Position numbers and translations under genes: made by a program | Shown: positions 13,801-24,285 of the stretch, one piece after another | How positions within the stretch are numbered: position 1 is the stretch's first letter | How the letters are laid out: each line of letters opens with the position of its first letter | Assembly: GCF_021155775.2 (NCBI RefSeq) | Contig: NC_060232.1 | Location: 11,258,251-11,322,250 of the forward strand | DNA: 64,000 bases | Reading direction: 5' to 3' | DNA from: Neodiprion pinetum | Lineage: Eukaryota > Arthropoda > Insecta > Hymenoptera > Diprionidae | The notes under the pieces: model-generated | The model's input: only the letters and a program-made list of their open reading frames with translations | What the model was told of the DNA's origin: nothing | Database searches by the model: none

Positions 13801-16800
13801 CTTGTCATGATCAGCTGAGATCCAAAAGATATTTGATAAATACTTACCAAATCCAGGATGGCTGCCATCAAATGATGATCTGGTACGGAGCCTGGTTGAC
13901 AAGTTTCCAGTAGAAATGAAAACCTCAGCATACCAGTGTGCACCAAGGAAATGGGAACCATTTTTCTTTCTTTCAATACTACGAATTCTGATTCCCTGGA
14001 TGCCTCGCCGATATCCATAGAATTTTTTCGGCTGAAATCTGCAATGAGTGGAGTACAAAATAAGATCCGTTGATTTTCAGGATCTCTGTCAACTTACAAC
14101 ATCCTGGTGCTTCTTCCAAACTCTCTTTCTTTTTTCCCTTTCCTAATCCAATCTTATTCAACTGATCCTCCATTCTACGCTTTGCTTTCTGTAGCGTTTG
14201 GCCAACCCTAAAAATGGATTGATTTGAATTCTCACACAAAGTGGAAAGTCATTTGGAAATGAATAGGCATTAGCATATTGAATGATGTAAAAGGAGAAGA
14301 ATTCATAAGCCATGTTTCATCTTTCATCGAACTCGCCATTTTTCTTACCCTCTTCCACCTCTTGAAGTACTCCGATAATAGGCATGATGTATACTTGGTT
14401 GCCTGATGAAACTACCTTCTGTTGGAGATTCGCTGCTATCATGGCTATCCGTGGAATCAGTTCGGCCGTATTCTTTTCGGAACCAATTTACTAGAAATCG
14501 AATGTGACAGACTTACGATCTGAATGAACGCAGATGAATCAAACAATAGTAGAGTCCCCTACCGATTCCTCCAATTTGAAAGCGCTTTAATTTTCGCGAC
14601 TTTGCAGATCCCATGCAGGACTCAGCAATTCCTAAATTTCGCTCGCTTTGCCTGGGAGTTAGAATGTAATGTTTCCTTCGCAAATTCCCCGACGGACTTT
14701 GGCTGATCTTTGCATTTTCTTCACTCATTTCCGTCTCCAAGAGGCTCTGCCAATAAGCATATAATTATTTTAAGCCGACGTAGTCCTTTCGACGTAATGC
14801 TGTTGTATCTTGTATACCTACGGCACATGTGGAGGAAGTGCTCCGCTTTTTGAATAAAAATTTACGGGTTCCTCTGTCATCCATAACGTAGCACGAGTCC
14901 GCGCCAAGGTCGATGTTTTCTTCTAGTTCCGATTGATGTATGTGCCTGTAATTAACATCTTCAGCTTTACGTTTCAGCCAACTTTGCAAGGTGAATTGTA
15001 GTTGTTACCTTATGACACGAGTTGTTTGAATATTGCTGTTACTTCGTTTGTTGGGTCTGTCAGCAGAATCTAGCAAACCGCTGAGAGCAACTCGACGGAA
15101 AACTCCACCGTGAGCTTCCTTAATGTAAGTCATTAACTGCCTGAGATCACAATGAATGGTCACATTTTCCTGAGACTTCAGTTCCTTGAAAGATTTTACA
15201 AATCTCGTGACCAGAGTCTTAAACACGTTGCACATTATTTGCCCCTCTATACCACGACCTCCGCCCCCGCCTAGGCCAGCACCAAAATTAGTTGCGTACC
15301 CTCCCTGTGATGCAACATCTGGGGATTTGCTCGAGGTTCGTTTCTGGTCTGCAGCGCGTTAGAGGAGGAACAGAAAAACAGGGAGAAAATGATTAGAATC
15401 TGAAAAACTGGTCAGAATTTTACCTGATGTTACTCACTAAGTGGAGATAATAACGAACTTGGATCTACGCAGAATCCCACATAAGCGTGAAAGAAATCCA
15501 ATATCTCTGGTATGGGTTGATCACGAATCATACTTCGTAAAAACTTTGAAAACTGTCGAGAACTTGCGCGATGTAATTTGCACAGTATTGTTTGACCTTG
15601 CGACCGAATAAAGTCCGCAGGTGGACCACGCATGCCTTCCGCACAACCGTGTGGACAGCCCAAGTGTTTCAACACTCTGATCACACAATTCATCAACAAA
15701 TGATGTGGAGTTACTTCCACCCCGGTGCGTCTACTATTACTTTTCTGTTGCTGGTCATTCGTCGGAGAATCGTGCTTACTTGGAGCCTTGTCCGACTTGC
15801 CGCTATTAGAGCCTGCGTAAGGTATTCGAGTGATAATTCCAATCACGAATAAAGTCTGGTCCATTTAATTTCCAATTGGAAGTGTAAGTTGAAGGAAGAA
15901 AGAAACAACAATTCATACCGGCGTTGCTGTTAGTCGCCTCGTCGCGAAGACATTGTTTCAGCACTCCCATGTCCATCAGTAGTTCCAACAGATTTAAAAT
16001 GTTCTCACAGACACGCAATGTACAGCACAAGTTATCCCTGAGTGCTACCGCGTGTACAGCCTATTTACAATAAACGGAGAGATCTAACTTCTCAAAGGTA
16101 AACGTATAAAAAAAAAGTTAGTGTAAGTCATGTCTGAATTTCATTATACGCGTTTCATACCTTGAGTACCACTTGGTAGTCTATGTCGCCTTCTTTAGTG
16201 ATGTAGCAAGCTGATCCTGGAGCCTCGGGAATTTCTTCTCCGGTATACGTGATATTGGAATCAGTTTGCGATCTTGTAAGACTGGGCTTTCTTTCAAATC
16301 CTAATCGACTACCGTGCAGACTGGCTGCATCTAATTGACTATCGATAGAGCCCTGAAACGCGTAAGAGTTTTTTAAGATGACAGAATCAATGTACAGAGG
16401 GATAGAAAAAGAATATGGTATAGAAACACTGTAGATTTGAAAATTCTGTTTACCTGACGTTTCATATAATCCGGGGACGGTGTAGGCGTGTGTTCGGTCA
16501 CAGTGATTATAGGATTGGGAACAGTGTAAGATTGACTGTAAAATCGGCCCTGCTTTCTTTCAACGCGGGTGTCGCCTATGTATCTGGAAAAAATATTCTG
16601 TAAGAAATCTGCTATTAATTTAATAACTCTATATGCATGCGTTATGTTACATCCTAAAACCAAGCACTAATCTTTCTAACTACTGGCCTATTCTTTTCAT
16701 TTCTCTTTTTTTAGTATCATGCTAATTTAATCTGTAATACCGACGTATCAAGCATTAACATGTTTTCAATGCTGAATTAATCGAAGGTTAAGAGGCTACA

Positions 16801-19800
16801 GCAGCTTGTACGGAACCGCTTTACTGGAAAATTATCCCACGTCTACAAAATTATTATCAATTACATACTTCTGCGACTCTATTTTGTGCAGAGCAAAAGC
16901 AGAGAAGTAGAAAATCCTCGCAAAGTTCAGGTTCATGAATTGATCTTTGGAAGGGATATAGGAAGCTTTGGAGACGGTTCGTAAGACGTAAGAATGAATC
17001 TCATGGCATGTGTTTAATGTGTTTAGTAAAACTGGCTAAAAATGTAAAATAATCGCGTTTAACGATTGGCTTACTTTGTCCTTTTTTTTTAAAAAAAAAA
17101 CCGGAGTAGAAGCTCGTGGATCCTTCCAACTTAAGAGATGGTCCAATTTACATGCCTCGAAATGAATGAGGAGGAGTCTTTCTAATAAGTATAAAGCAAA
17201 AGTATTAAATGAAGTTGAGATTTTTTAACCATTGTCGTCCTCAATTTGTAGAATACTCCTCTACTTTCGACATTACAGAAATTAAAGTAACTCCATCATG
17301 AAGATAAGGGATAAAATTGCGTTGATGTAGAAAATGGGATAGAAGCTTCGGACGCTTCAATTGTATTATTAGGCTCCAAGGGTCTCTGGAAGTGGGCTTT
17401 TCAAGGTAAATAAGGGAACTCCGTATTTTGCATCAATTGCGGTGAGTTCATCATCACTGTGTTCAACAGGCCCCCTTCAAGAGATCCTTTCTGTAATTAT
17501 ACAGCAGATGGTGCTTGTCCAGTCTATTAGAAAATGATCTCACGCCTAGCAAAATGTAATCGACTACGTAATTTGTTAGTTCTCTATCTTGTGGAAAGCA
17601 AACACAAGAGAACAAAGAATTCTCGCCGATCTACCCTTGGAAATGAACGTTGACAAGGTCTTTAGACATTCAATCGACTTGAGAATGAAGGACTCGACCT
17701 GTTGTAGAAGTTAGAACACCTTTAACGAAATGCACCTTCTTTGAATTTTGAGGATTGGTTTAGTTCACACCTTGGATGTGATTGAATAGTGATAAAGACG
17801 ATAGATGTGGTAAATGTACAGAAGTGTTGCATCATCTATGGAATGTTATCAATTAAATATGTTCAACACTCCATTACTTTCAATGTCTGAGGGAATCGAA
17901 ACGGTAACGTCAATCGGGGAAGGATGAAATAGCCATGGTACGTAAAACAAAGTAAAAGCTTGGACACTTTGATTAAATTATTATGTGAATAAAGCAGCAA
18001 GTACTTCAGGTACGACGTAAGAGTAGTGATGGTGAATTACTAATACTCGCAATAATTAAAGTAAACCTAGGTGCAAACTAGAAGCTAAAGGCAGACTAAA
18101 AGCATTTTCACGAACGACTTCTGGAGTGTCAGTAGGGCCATTAACGACTTACCCGCCCGCGGTCAGCTCGTCTATCAAGCAGCTGAGCCACGAGTATGAG
18201 GGTGAAAGAGCGAAAGAGAAAGACACAGAGAAAGACATTACACACAGGTCGTAGTGGGACAGTTAAATTTGGTAATATAAAATTAATATACCACGAAGCT
18301 CTTGATGAAATGTCACAGGTACGATACCGTTTGTGATATTTACTGAGAGTACTGTTAACGTACCTTTGCTACGATTACACGTTATTCGCATTGCTTGAAA
18401 CTGTTATTAATTTTAAAAAGACTGTGGTTCTTTTTTGTAATATAACATTGACTTTGCCCTACATTGTTTTCATTAACCAGGTATATGATGTAAGTTATTG
18501 CCATGCACAATGTGTATCTCAATTTCCATACAAAATATCAGGTATGTTTTACTACCGTTAAGATTTTGTACTCTGATTGTGAAAGATATGCATGTATACT
18601 GTTGACGAACCTACCAAAGTAATATTGATGCCTACTTGAATAAGATAGTTATTGTAAAAAGATGAATATAGTCTATTATCATGCCTTCTATACGATATAA
18701 GTATTTCTAGCAAAGGATAAAGTATATAGCTATGTCAGGTAGACTTAATAAATTTAAGAATGATCTTTCTATAGAAACTACGTACAGGTAAGTTTTCATT
18801 GAAATGGTCATTTACGAATGCACGAAAGGAGAGCGTAGACAAACTTGACTCATATGTAGGGTATTACTTTAAAAAGCTTGTAAAGATTCACTCTACATTC
18901 AGAAAGTGCGTTAATCTTTGACAGGCAAGGAAACGCCTAATTAAAGTTATCAATGAAAAAATTAATATTTTCCGCAGAATGTGGTGAATGAATTATAGAA
19001 GTAGTCAAGGTAGAATGATGGTCAAAGACTTGTTCAGTTTTTATCTAACTGCAAGTTGTGAAATAACAACTACCTAATTGATTTCCTCTAAAAATTCTGG
19101 GGATTTTGGGAGTCTCGTTTCTTCAATTTTATGCACGTATCACGTAATTTGTCTGTAAATAATTGCAGATTAAAATTCAATATTGTGGCTATGTACCTCA
19201 AACTGGGCATGCTTTTTCCTTTAATTAAATTCGTTGGATGCTTTATTCTGTCTACATCTTTTGCATCGAATATTTTCGAAAACGTCGACGCCGGTCTAGT
19301 CAGATGATCATCTCCTGTGTCCAGGCTCCTATGACATTCCTGTTCAACCGTCAGGCAAGTTAATTCACGAGCTTTCCCCACGCACTATTTTTACCAAGGT
19401 TTCAGACAAATCTCACATAAGCCGTTAACCGTAGAAAATTCAGATATCCTCTTTATACCTGTTCAAAAAATGGTTTCGGTTCATCTTGGCCTATTTTTTC
19501 CAAAGTTTTCTCAGACTTCGAAAGCAGTTTAGTTTCAACAAACGCTTTGAGATCGGCCATTTTCATACGCTTTTTAACCTTCTCACTGGCACGCCGAGTG
19601 TGGCTTGAATCAGCCAACTTTGAAGCGTATGGAGATTCTGAAAAGGTAGCAAGGTCTTATGGAGAAATAGAAACAGTTTCAATCGAATTTATATAACGTG
19701 TGAGAGTTACCTGCAAGTATAGAAACGTCTTTGGGTTCTGGTACTTCTATGAAATCCTTAGCCTCCTCGCGTCTGTTACTCTCCGGACTTTGGTAGATTG

Positions 19801-22800
19801 ATACTTCGATTTTTGGAATCGGTAACGAATTGCTTCGTCGCCGAGGCTGCTGCTGTGTGTAAGATTCTTCGCTGATTTCTCGAAGCCTAGAAAATATTGA
19901 TAAAAAAAAACCTCTGTCAATCAAATATCACGCAACCGATTCCGCTTCTGAAGTTACAAAACTTCTCATCGGAGTAGTGAACGTAAGCATGATTCGGTTT
20001 CACTTCTTACCGATGATACAGAAACTGAAGAGCCCAAAAGACACCCTCTTCTTGCCATTGCGCAACAAAGAGACATCTGAGGACAGCCACATCAAGGAAC
20101 GTTGCTGCACAAATATCAACAATTGATGCATGGCCTCCATTTCGAATTGTAGATCGAGTGGTAGGCGAGCCATGAAAGTTTGGAGCAGTTCCCATGATTT
20201 TAGAACTATCAACCGAGTCCTTGTCTAACGATCTGAACAAGTAAATTGTGAGACATGTAAATGAATAAATTTTCACGTTCCTGCGTAGTTCGACACATCA
20301 ATTTTACCGGATGAATATTGTAATCCTAGGACAGCATAAATTTCCAATTATTTAAGCTACGAACCCCATTTTTAGCATGAAAGGTTTCGTTTCAAATTGT
20401 TTCGCGTCTAAGCCCGATATTGCAGTGACTTGTTCTATAGTCATGGTAGATTTGAAGGCGTTAGTCGTACGGCCCATGGCAACATGAAAAATGCTGGCTT
20501 CACCCTACGGGACGAGATCAGATCATATTTAGTAGATATTATTTTGACGACTAGAGAATTGTGCGTGAATTCAATCGATTTTCTTTATAAGTAAATCTGT
20601 ACATACAGCAAAAATTGTTGACACCTCTTTCACACCGTCCATAGTTTTCTCCGACTCTGTGAGAGATGGCAATCTGAATATTACCTGCGATTAGACAAAG
20701 CCAAACGGTCATTTTGTAATACCGATTTTTATTAAAATATATTTTACGAATTATTTGTCACTTGAAATTACCACATGTTCGTCTTCGGTGCTTGAACTTT
20801 CCTCGGGTATTGTTTCGGGAAATACTGTATCTTTCGGTGAAGAGACCCAATTACTCTGCTGACCAGACAAGAAGCGAAACATGATTTCATACAAGCTGCA
20901 CTTCATAATTATATTGAGCGTTTATGTAAAGCATTGTACGTATTTCTGAAAAATATTAAACTCACGTCTTCATCCGGCTGCTTGGTTGATGGGGGAGCAC
21001 CTTGGTCAGAAAAGCACACACTAGCTGATTGACTCGGCGGACTTTCTGTGTCTAAAAATTCTTCAGTGGTACCTTTTTCTATGCAAATAATCGTACGCTA
21101 TGAGTCATCGACATTTATACATTAAACAACAAATGCATTTCCCCATTATCATCAATAGCTGTTTTTTAGTTTAATTAGCTTCAAGACTTACTTGCTAAGA
21201 ATATGTCGTCAAACTGTTGATTGTGTTTAGACATCTTCATTGAACGAGTCCATAGTGCTCGTGGCTTTGGACGACAATGCGCTGTGAAACAAGGGGTATC
21301 AGGATGTCGACATTCCCATAGCGCAGTCCACATTTTGAGACCGTTCTCTAGACGGAAGTTGGTAGTAAAGTCTGACTCCTTTAGGTGGTTACAGATCGGG
21401 GCGAAAAGATAAACAAATAACTGTAAAACGATAAAGAGGCATTGTCGAGCTTTAAAATGTCATTCAAGCATTGTTGGCGTCATTGGAATGAGATAACACC
21501 AATTGAACTAACCGACATTGTTGGTATAGAGAACAAGTAATAGAATGGATTGGAATGATAAATTCCAGCTTCGGCATCTGCGTCTGCACATTCTTCAGCA
21601 GCGTCCAAAATGATCCAGTGCAAAGTATAGAGAAGCTTTGTCTCAACTGTTCCGAGACTTTGGAGATTGGTATCTTTTCTGTGATAAGAAAATCAGTGCA
21701 TTTTATAATTCCATTCAAAGTTGAAAAAGATTTTACCTCTCCGAGTGATAAAAAGGTTGAATTACCTGTTGTGCAAAAGGTTTGCTGCAGCATGCAGGAC
21801 GTGTGGAAGAGCAGCTTGGATGAGACGCCATCGGGGTACGGCACCCAGAGCATCAGTCAAAGACGGTGAGAGTCCGAAGCGTAAATTCTGTACGAGTACT
21901 TTCTCAAAGGACTGTCGAAGGAATTAGCGAGTGACATGAGGAATATTTTATTTTTTACGTATATTAATTAATTATATTCATTCATCAGATCTTACCTTGC
22001 ACGCTTCTTTCATTTCCTGGATGTTAGCACAATTAATACGTTGAATTTTTGTAATAGGTATTATGAAGGTTTGAGATTTTGTAAGAAGAATGCCCTTATG
22101 ATTAAAAAATATTTAAGTATGATATTAATAAACAGTTATTACTTTTTGTAACTAAAACTTGCGGTAATGTCCGACACACGCAACATGCGATATGAATTTG
22201 TGTAATTGGTTGGCGGAGAAGGGTACAGGTAATACGTCACATGACAAATAGATTCGCAACTATAACTTTCAACATTATGCATAAACTTACAGCAGTCAAT
22301 TACTTTTTATAAAAAATATACGATTTAAAACTTGTTTCATAACATGAAGGTATGTAAGATTTTGTATGGAGTGATAAACCGTGAAATGATACTGACAACT
22401 TTTCTACCACGCGTCGAACACACAATACCTTGGATATTATAAGAAATGGAGAAGAATACCCTAAAGCAGGTCAGCCTTCACTGGCCAAAACTTAAAAACT
22501 CCAATATTGATCAAACACTGACCGATACATCTGAGATTCTAAACTGGCAAAAAAAAAAAAATAAATAACAACAGCAAACATCAGCAATAATAAGAAGAGA
22601 CTAGTACTTTTACATGTGGCATAATGCGAAAAGTACGCATTTTAAGGAGTATATGTAAATATGTACACGAATATGATACAAACAGAAATTCTATGGAACC
22701 TCATTGATTTATTCGAACAAAGTTCCCACATGCCTTCAGTAGTGAATTCTCATATAAAGAAATTTGGAGTATTTTTACTACACCAACACCCCGTAGATCT

Positions 22801-24252
22801 AGAAACACATTTGAATACACGGCTACATAGTTTTGTAATGTTTACGAAAAGCGTTACGATTGTAGCTAAATTGTGGAGCGCAAGGTTCGAGGAAAGATAA
22901 TATTTGTTTTCACATTAAACAGGTAACATGCAAAATATTTCAAGGTTTTATTCAGACTGTTGATCTAGTTTCAATGAAGCTGTTCATGAAACTGGGGGGG
23001 GGGGGGGGCAAGGATTCAACACGTATTAGATAATTTACTCATAACATGCACGTCTCAAAGGCTAACGGTAGAAATCCAGAAACTAAATTTTGGAAGGAGT
23101 CATAACGGTATGGTAAGCGGGTAAGTATTCACACGCCACAAAATGATAAAAAGCAGAGCAAAGCTAACTTACATGATGGCCGGGCGCACGTTGACAGAAC
23201 TGCGGACAGGTGACGATTGGAGGTGGCCACATGGTGGAGAGGGTAGTTTTTTGTTAGTGCAAGTCAGGCACAGGGTAAAACGTAGGTGTACAGGTGTCAG
23301 CCATGAGGGGTCAGCCATAGAATCACACAACACCATCAAATTGCTTAAACGATGCTTCCCAATTTGTATGGGATTTTTATCTTTACTTTTATCGCAGTGC
23401 AATTTAACTAGCTTGCCTTTCTGTTGCTCATTTTCTGCGTACATGGTCTATAAGTTATTGCTGAAACGTGTGTTGTGACAGGTGAAGGCTAAAATTTTTC
23501 AGTAAAATTAACATAAGAAAAATAACATCGGAACAAAACGTATATAAAAGTTAATTTTAATCGAATTATAAGAATTTAATACAATAATCCGTTAAGAATT
23601 TTACCGTTTCAGATGTCGTGAAATGATTGCAAGTTTCAAAGATACAGTTCGGATCCAGTTTTTACTTCTAATAAGTCCATCGATGACTGTATAATGAGGT
23701 GGGAGAAAATATTTTTAAAAAAAATAACGATCGATAGCTATCTCTCAAATTATAATCGGCATTGTAGGAAATAAAATCACATTTTACGCAACGTTGGAAG
23801 TAAGCACACGTTACCAGCAATAATATCAAGTGCAAGCAATATGATGCTATCGTCTATAATTTATCAGCATTTTTTCAATTGTATGTATATAAACATAAGC
23901 GTGTGTCAGTATTTTTAGTCTGTTAAATTTATTTAACATTTTAACAAGAACATGTCGATTAGGGTTCGATCAAATGTTTACATTTTCGCTGAAATATACG
24001 TAGCGTGCATCTTACCATACATGATGCTTCATGGAGTTTTCCAAGCTTGGCTCGTATGAACGGACTAAGGAAGATCAAGTTTTAATACGACGATTTGTTG
24101 ATGAAGATTCGAAATAAATATAAATTGTTTGAAACATTTAAACCGTTAAGAAAATATCATTCTCACCTTGTTTGTCTCCAGAGAAAGGTCTGTATTGGAA
24201 TCGGCAAGGCTTGATCATGCAAGCTGTCATCGATGGACCGGCGTTTTTCCAT
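136..24252 (-). CDS. unc80: UNC-80 homolog, NALCN leak-channel auxiliary subunit (52 coding exons)
   Basis: UNC-80 is a very large scaffold protein of the NALCN/NCA sodium-leak channel complex. It bridges UNC-79 and the channel and controls neuronal resting excitability. Exons were joined by AG/GT sites and codon phase; all junctions agree and the summed coding length (10,506 nt) is divisible by three, giving 3,501 aa, slightly longer than the roughly 3,250-aa vertebrate protein. Collinear blocks resembling vertebrate UNC80 run from the N-terminus (IPIQTFLWRQT) through LDVAVLRCL, RRVALSGLLDSA, RYQVWPRMEE and MGCRGLRRY to LWDFLEFVV. The start ATG at 24252-24250 has an in-frame TGA upstream. 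The stop is TGA at 138-136. The protein is cytosolic with no signal peptide. Exon coordinates are in the block entries below. Not seen: the 3' end of the 3' UTR. Confidence 0.96.
947..1733 (-). other. unc-80 intron, 787 nt
   Basis: AT-rich intron between exons 1734-1856 and 798-946, with donor TCAG/GTAAAT and acceptor TGTGCAG. No conserved open frame, RNA gene or repeat was recognised inside it. Confidence 0.7.
1857..5124 (-). other. unc-80 intron, 3.3 kb
   Basis: The longest unc-80 intron, very AT-rich. It holds a (TA)n-like patch near 3267-3313 and otherwise unremarkable sequence. A small open stretch near 3342-3524 was examined and rejected as an exon on phase grounds. A 9-nt candidate micro-exon at 4039-4047 is too short to claim. 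Confidence 0.65.
5125..8133 (-). CDS. unc80: unc-80 coding exons, residues about 2565-3243
   Basis: Exons: 7988-8133, 7597-7924, 7180-7500, 6832-7093, 6495-6704, 6043-6384, 5609-5941, 5125-5220. Landmarks: FRRPRDTLLNMVGDF; RLADIAHSLLKISPYDSDT followed by MGCRGLRRYMNDILP; RPALIIILRRLDKTF; LLNLLIPLFLRVGTG; ALKIMIICFE; LWDFLEFVVTHRTALYI. After 5941 the protein is Pro/Ser/Thr-rich and poorly conserved. The low end of 6043-6384 could instead be 6034 (tandem GT donors, both in phase). Confidence 0.94.
8240..11251 (-). CDS. unc80: unc-80 coding exons, residues about 1802-2564
   Basis: Exons: 10796-11251, 10530-10710, 10273-10451, 9955-10203, 9543-9816, 9151-9455, 8538-8963, 8240-8458. This is the most conserved part: RYQVWPRMEE and PPPGIEFTLPSP; FLITTIPIT; LWNC-like IWNCLVEDSALFLRYVLE; MFKDLKQILRKEQC; SYVRDYYFFKRS and LPSFPRKALEADLDL; LFLNVLNGAIILHSEDS; LKAIDFCYHDENEM. 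The introns at 10204-10272 and 8459-8537 begin with GC rather than GT on the minus strand; phase and protein homology leave no GT alternative. Exon 9543-9816 and 9151-9455 are separated by an 87-nt intron with no stop in frame. Confidence 0.95.
11598..14038 (-). CDS. unc80: unc-80 coding exons, residues about 1226-1801
   Basis: Exons: 13848-14038, 13539-13754, 13321-13456, 12926-13192, 12586-12837, 12208-12410, 11847-12133, 11598-11772. Landmarks: FLLETCQPGSVPD; APVVARAAL; KLFYQWAE; EDEEEDFLDE; RLVACTLLLEITAFLRETY; ERKISF; CSHQNFCHPICYRRQ with RLIKSIRKIYGEEFG. The His/Cys-containing CHPICY block matches the equivalent UNC80 block. Acceptor at 13192 (TTCCAG) was chosen over an upstream one because only it restores phase and gives SINGYGSQCPIAL. 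Confidence 0.94.
14098..16583 (-). CDS. unc80: unc-80 coding exons, residues about 647-1225
   Basis: Exons: 16454-16583, 16161-16352, 15919-16060, 15438-15812, 15009-15348, 14822-14945, 14563-14746, 14349-14490, 14098-14207. Landmarks: RVLKHLGCPHGCAEG in 15438-15812; FIKEAHGG-like (YIKEAHGGVFRRVALSG) in 15009-15348, preceded by a Gly-rich linker; GGI and NWFRKEY across the 14563/14490 junction; SFIRQPS in 14349-14490. The segment is rich in Ser/Thr and basic residues between conserved blocks, as in vertebrate UNC80, where this region is a long charged linker. Confidence 0.92.
16584..19196 (-). other. unc-80 intron, 2.6 kb, with candidate cassette micro-exon
   Basis: Intron between exons 19197-19384 and 16454-16583, with donor AG/GTACAT and acceptor TTTTCCAG. 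Apart from the 30-nt candidate micro-exon at 18153-18182, only short A/T homopolymers (about 17081-17100) and unremarkable sequence are visible. Confidence 0.6.
18153..18182 (-). CDS. unc80: candidate unc-80 cassette micro-exon, 30 nt
   Basis: Inside the 2.6-kb intron between exons 19197-19384 and 16454-16583 there is a 30-nt stretch bounded by an acceptor (pyrimidine-rich run ending GGCTCAG) and a donor GCGG/GTAAGT. It starts with 1 nt and ends with 2 nt of a codon, the phase needed to sit between two phase-2 junctions, and adds about ten residues (SCLIDELTAGG). The flanking exons also join directly in frame, so it would act as a cassette. Confidence 0.55.
19197..21911 (-). CDS. unc80: unc-80 coding exons, residues about 62-636
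   Basis: Exons: 21766-21911, 21513-21678, 21192-21420, 20966-21078, 20772-20858, 20607-20684, 20365-20504, 20011-20232, 19711-19886, 19459-19637, 19197-19384. The first four carry UNC80 landmarks: FEKVLVQNLRFGLSPSL, RLIQAALPHVLHAAANLL, ETKLLYTLHWIILDA and LFVYLFAPI. Exon 20011-20232 holds FLDVAVLRCLFVAQWQEEG. From there to 19197 the protein becomes Ser/Lys-rich and less conserved. Most introns are 60-200 nt. The donor of 20365-20504 (GG/GTTCGT) is the weakest in the block, but phase supports it. Confidence 0.9.
21996..22016 (-). CDS. unc80: unc-80 micro-exon, 21 nt
   Basis: A 21-nt exon with acceptor CATCCAG and donor AAG/GTAAGA, phase 0 at both ends, encodes EMKEACK directly before the SFEKVLVQN start of the next exon. 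A good branch-point-like CTAAC and a TGC motif lie 10-16 nt upstream of the acceptor. Length, phase and splice signals all fit inclusion in the UNC-80 frame. Confidence 0.82.
22994..23008. repeat. poly-G tract (15 G)
   Basis: An uninterrupted run of 15 G on the plus strand (C-run in the unc-80 pre-mRNA) inside intron 2, about 175 nt from the 27-nt micro-exon. Length is likely to vary between individuals or assemblies. Confidence 0.9.
23173..23199 (-). CDS. unc80: unc-80 micro-exon, 27 nt
   Basis: A 27-nt stretch lies between an acceptor CCGCAG and a strong donor GTAAGT on the minus strand. It is phase 0 at both ends, matching the phase-0 junction between exon 2 and exon 3, and encodes FCQRAPGHH with no stop. 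It sits inside the 2.1-kb intron 2 together with a second micro-exon at 21996-22016. It could be constitutive or an alternatively used cassette; either choice keeps the reading frame. Confidence 0.75.
24016..24252 (-). CDS. unc80: unc-80 coding exons 1-2 (N-terminus)
   Basis: Exon 1 coding part is 24167-24252 (28 codons plus 2 nt) and exon 2 is 24016-24064 (49 nt); the intron between them is 102 nt. The translation starts MEKRRSIDD and contains PIPIQTFLWRQ, the signature N-terminal segment of UNC80, followed across the junction by PFIRAKLGKLHEASC. Both donors (AAG/GTGAGA and ATG/GTAAGA) and the acceptor CTTAG are normal. Exon 1 also carries a short non-coding stretch, 24253-24285, up to an acceptor TTCCAG. 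Confidence 0.93.
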
Positions 24253-24285
24253 GTTTGCCACTCGGAATTTATCTCATACTGTACT
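24253..24285 (-). other. unc80: unc-80 5' UTR part of the first coding exon
   Basis: 33 nt between an acceptor TTCCAG (CT at 24286-24287 on the plus strand) and the start codon. An in-frame TGA lies in it, supporting the start at 24252. It implies at least one upstream non-coding exon. Confidence 0.6.

Larger units (their letters stand above)
21912..24015 (-). other. unc-80 intron 2 region with two micro-exons
   Basis: The 2.1-kb stretch between exon 2 and the exon at 21766-21911. It contains the 21-nt and 27-nt micro-exons (separate entries) and a run of 15 G residues at 22994-23008. The rest is AT-rich with no recognisable gene on either strand. Confidence 0.6.

Noticed and set aside
18361..18400. 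Minus-strand 37-nt stretch ending in a good GTACGT donor in the 2.6-kb unc-80 intron
   Set aside because: Its length breaks phase between the flanking exons and no alternative acceptor repairs it.
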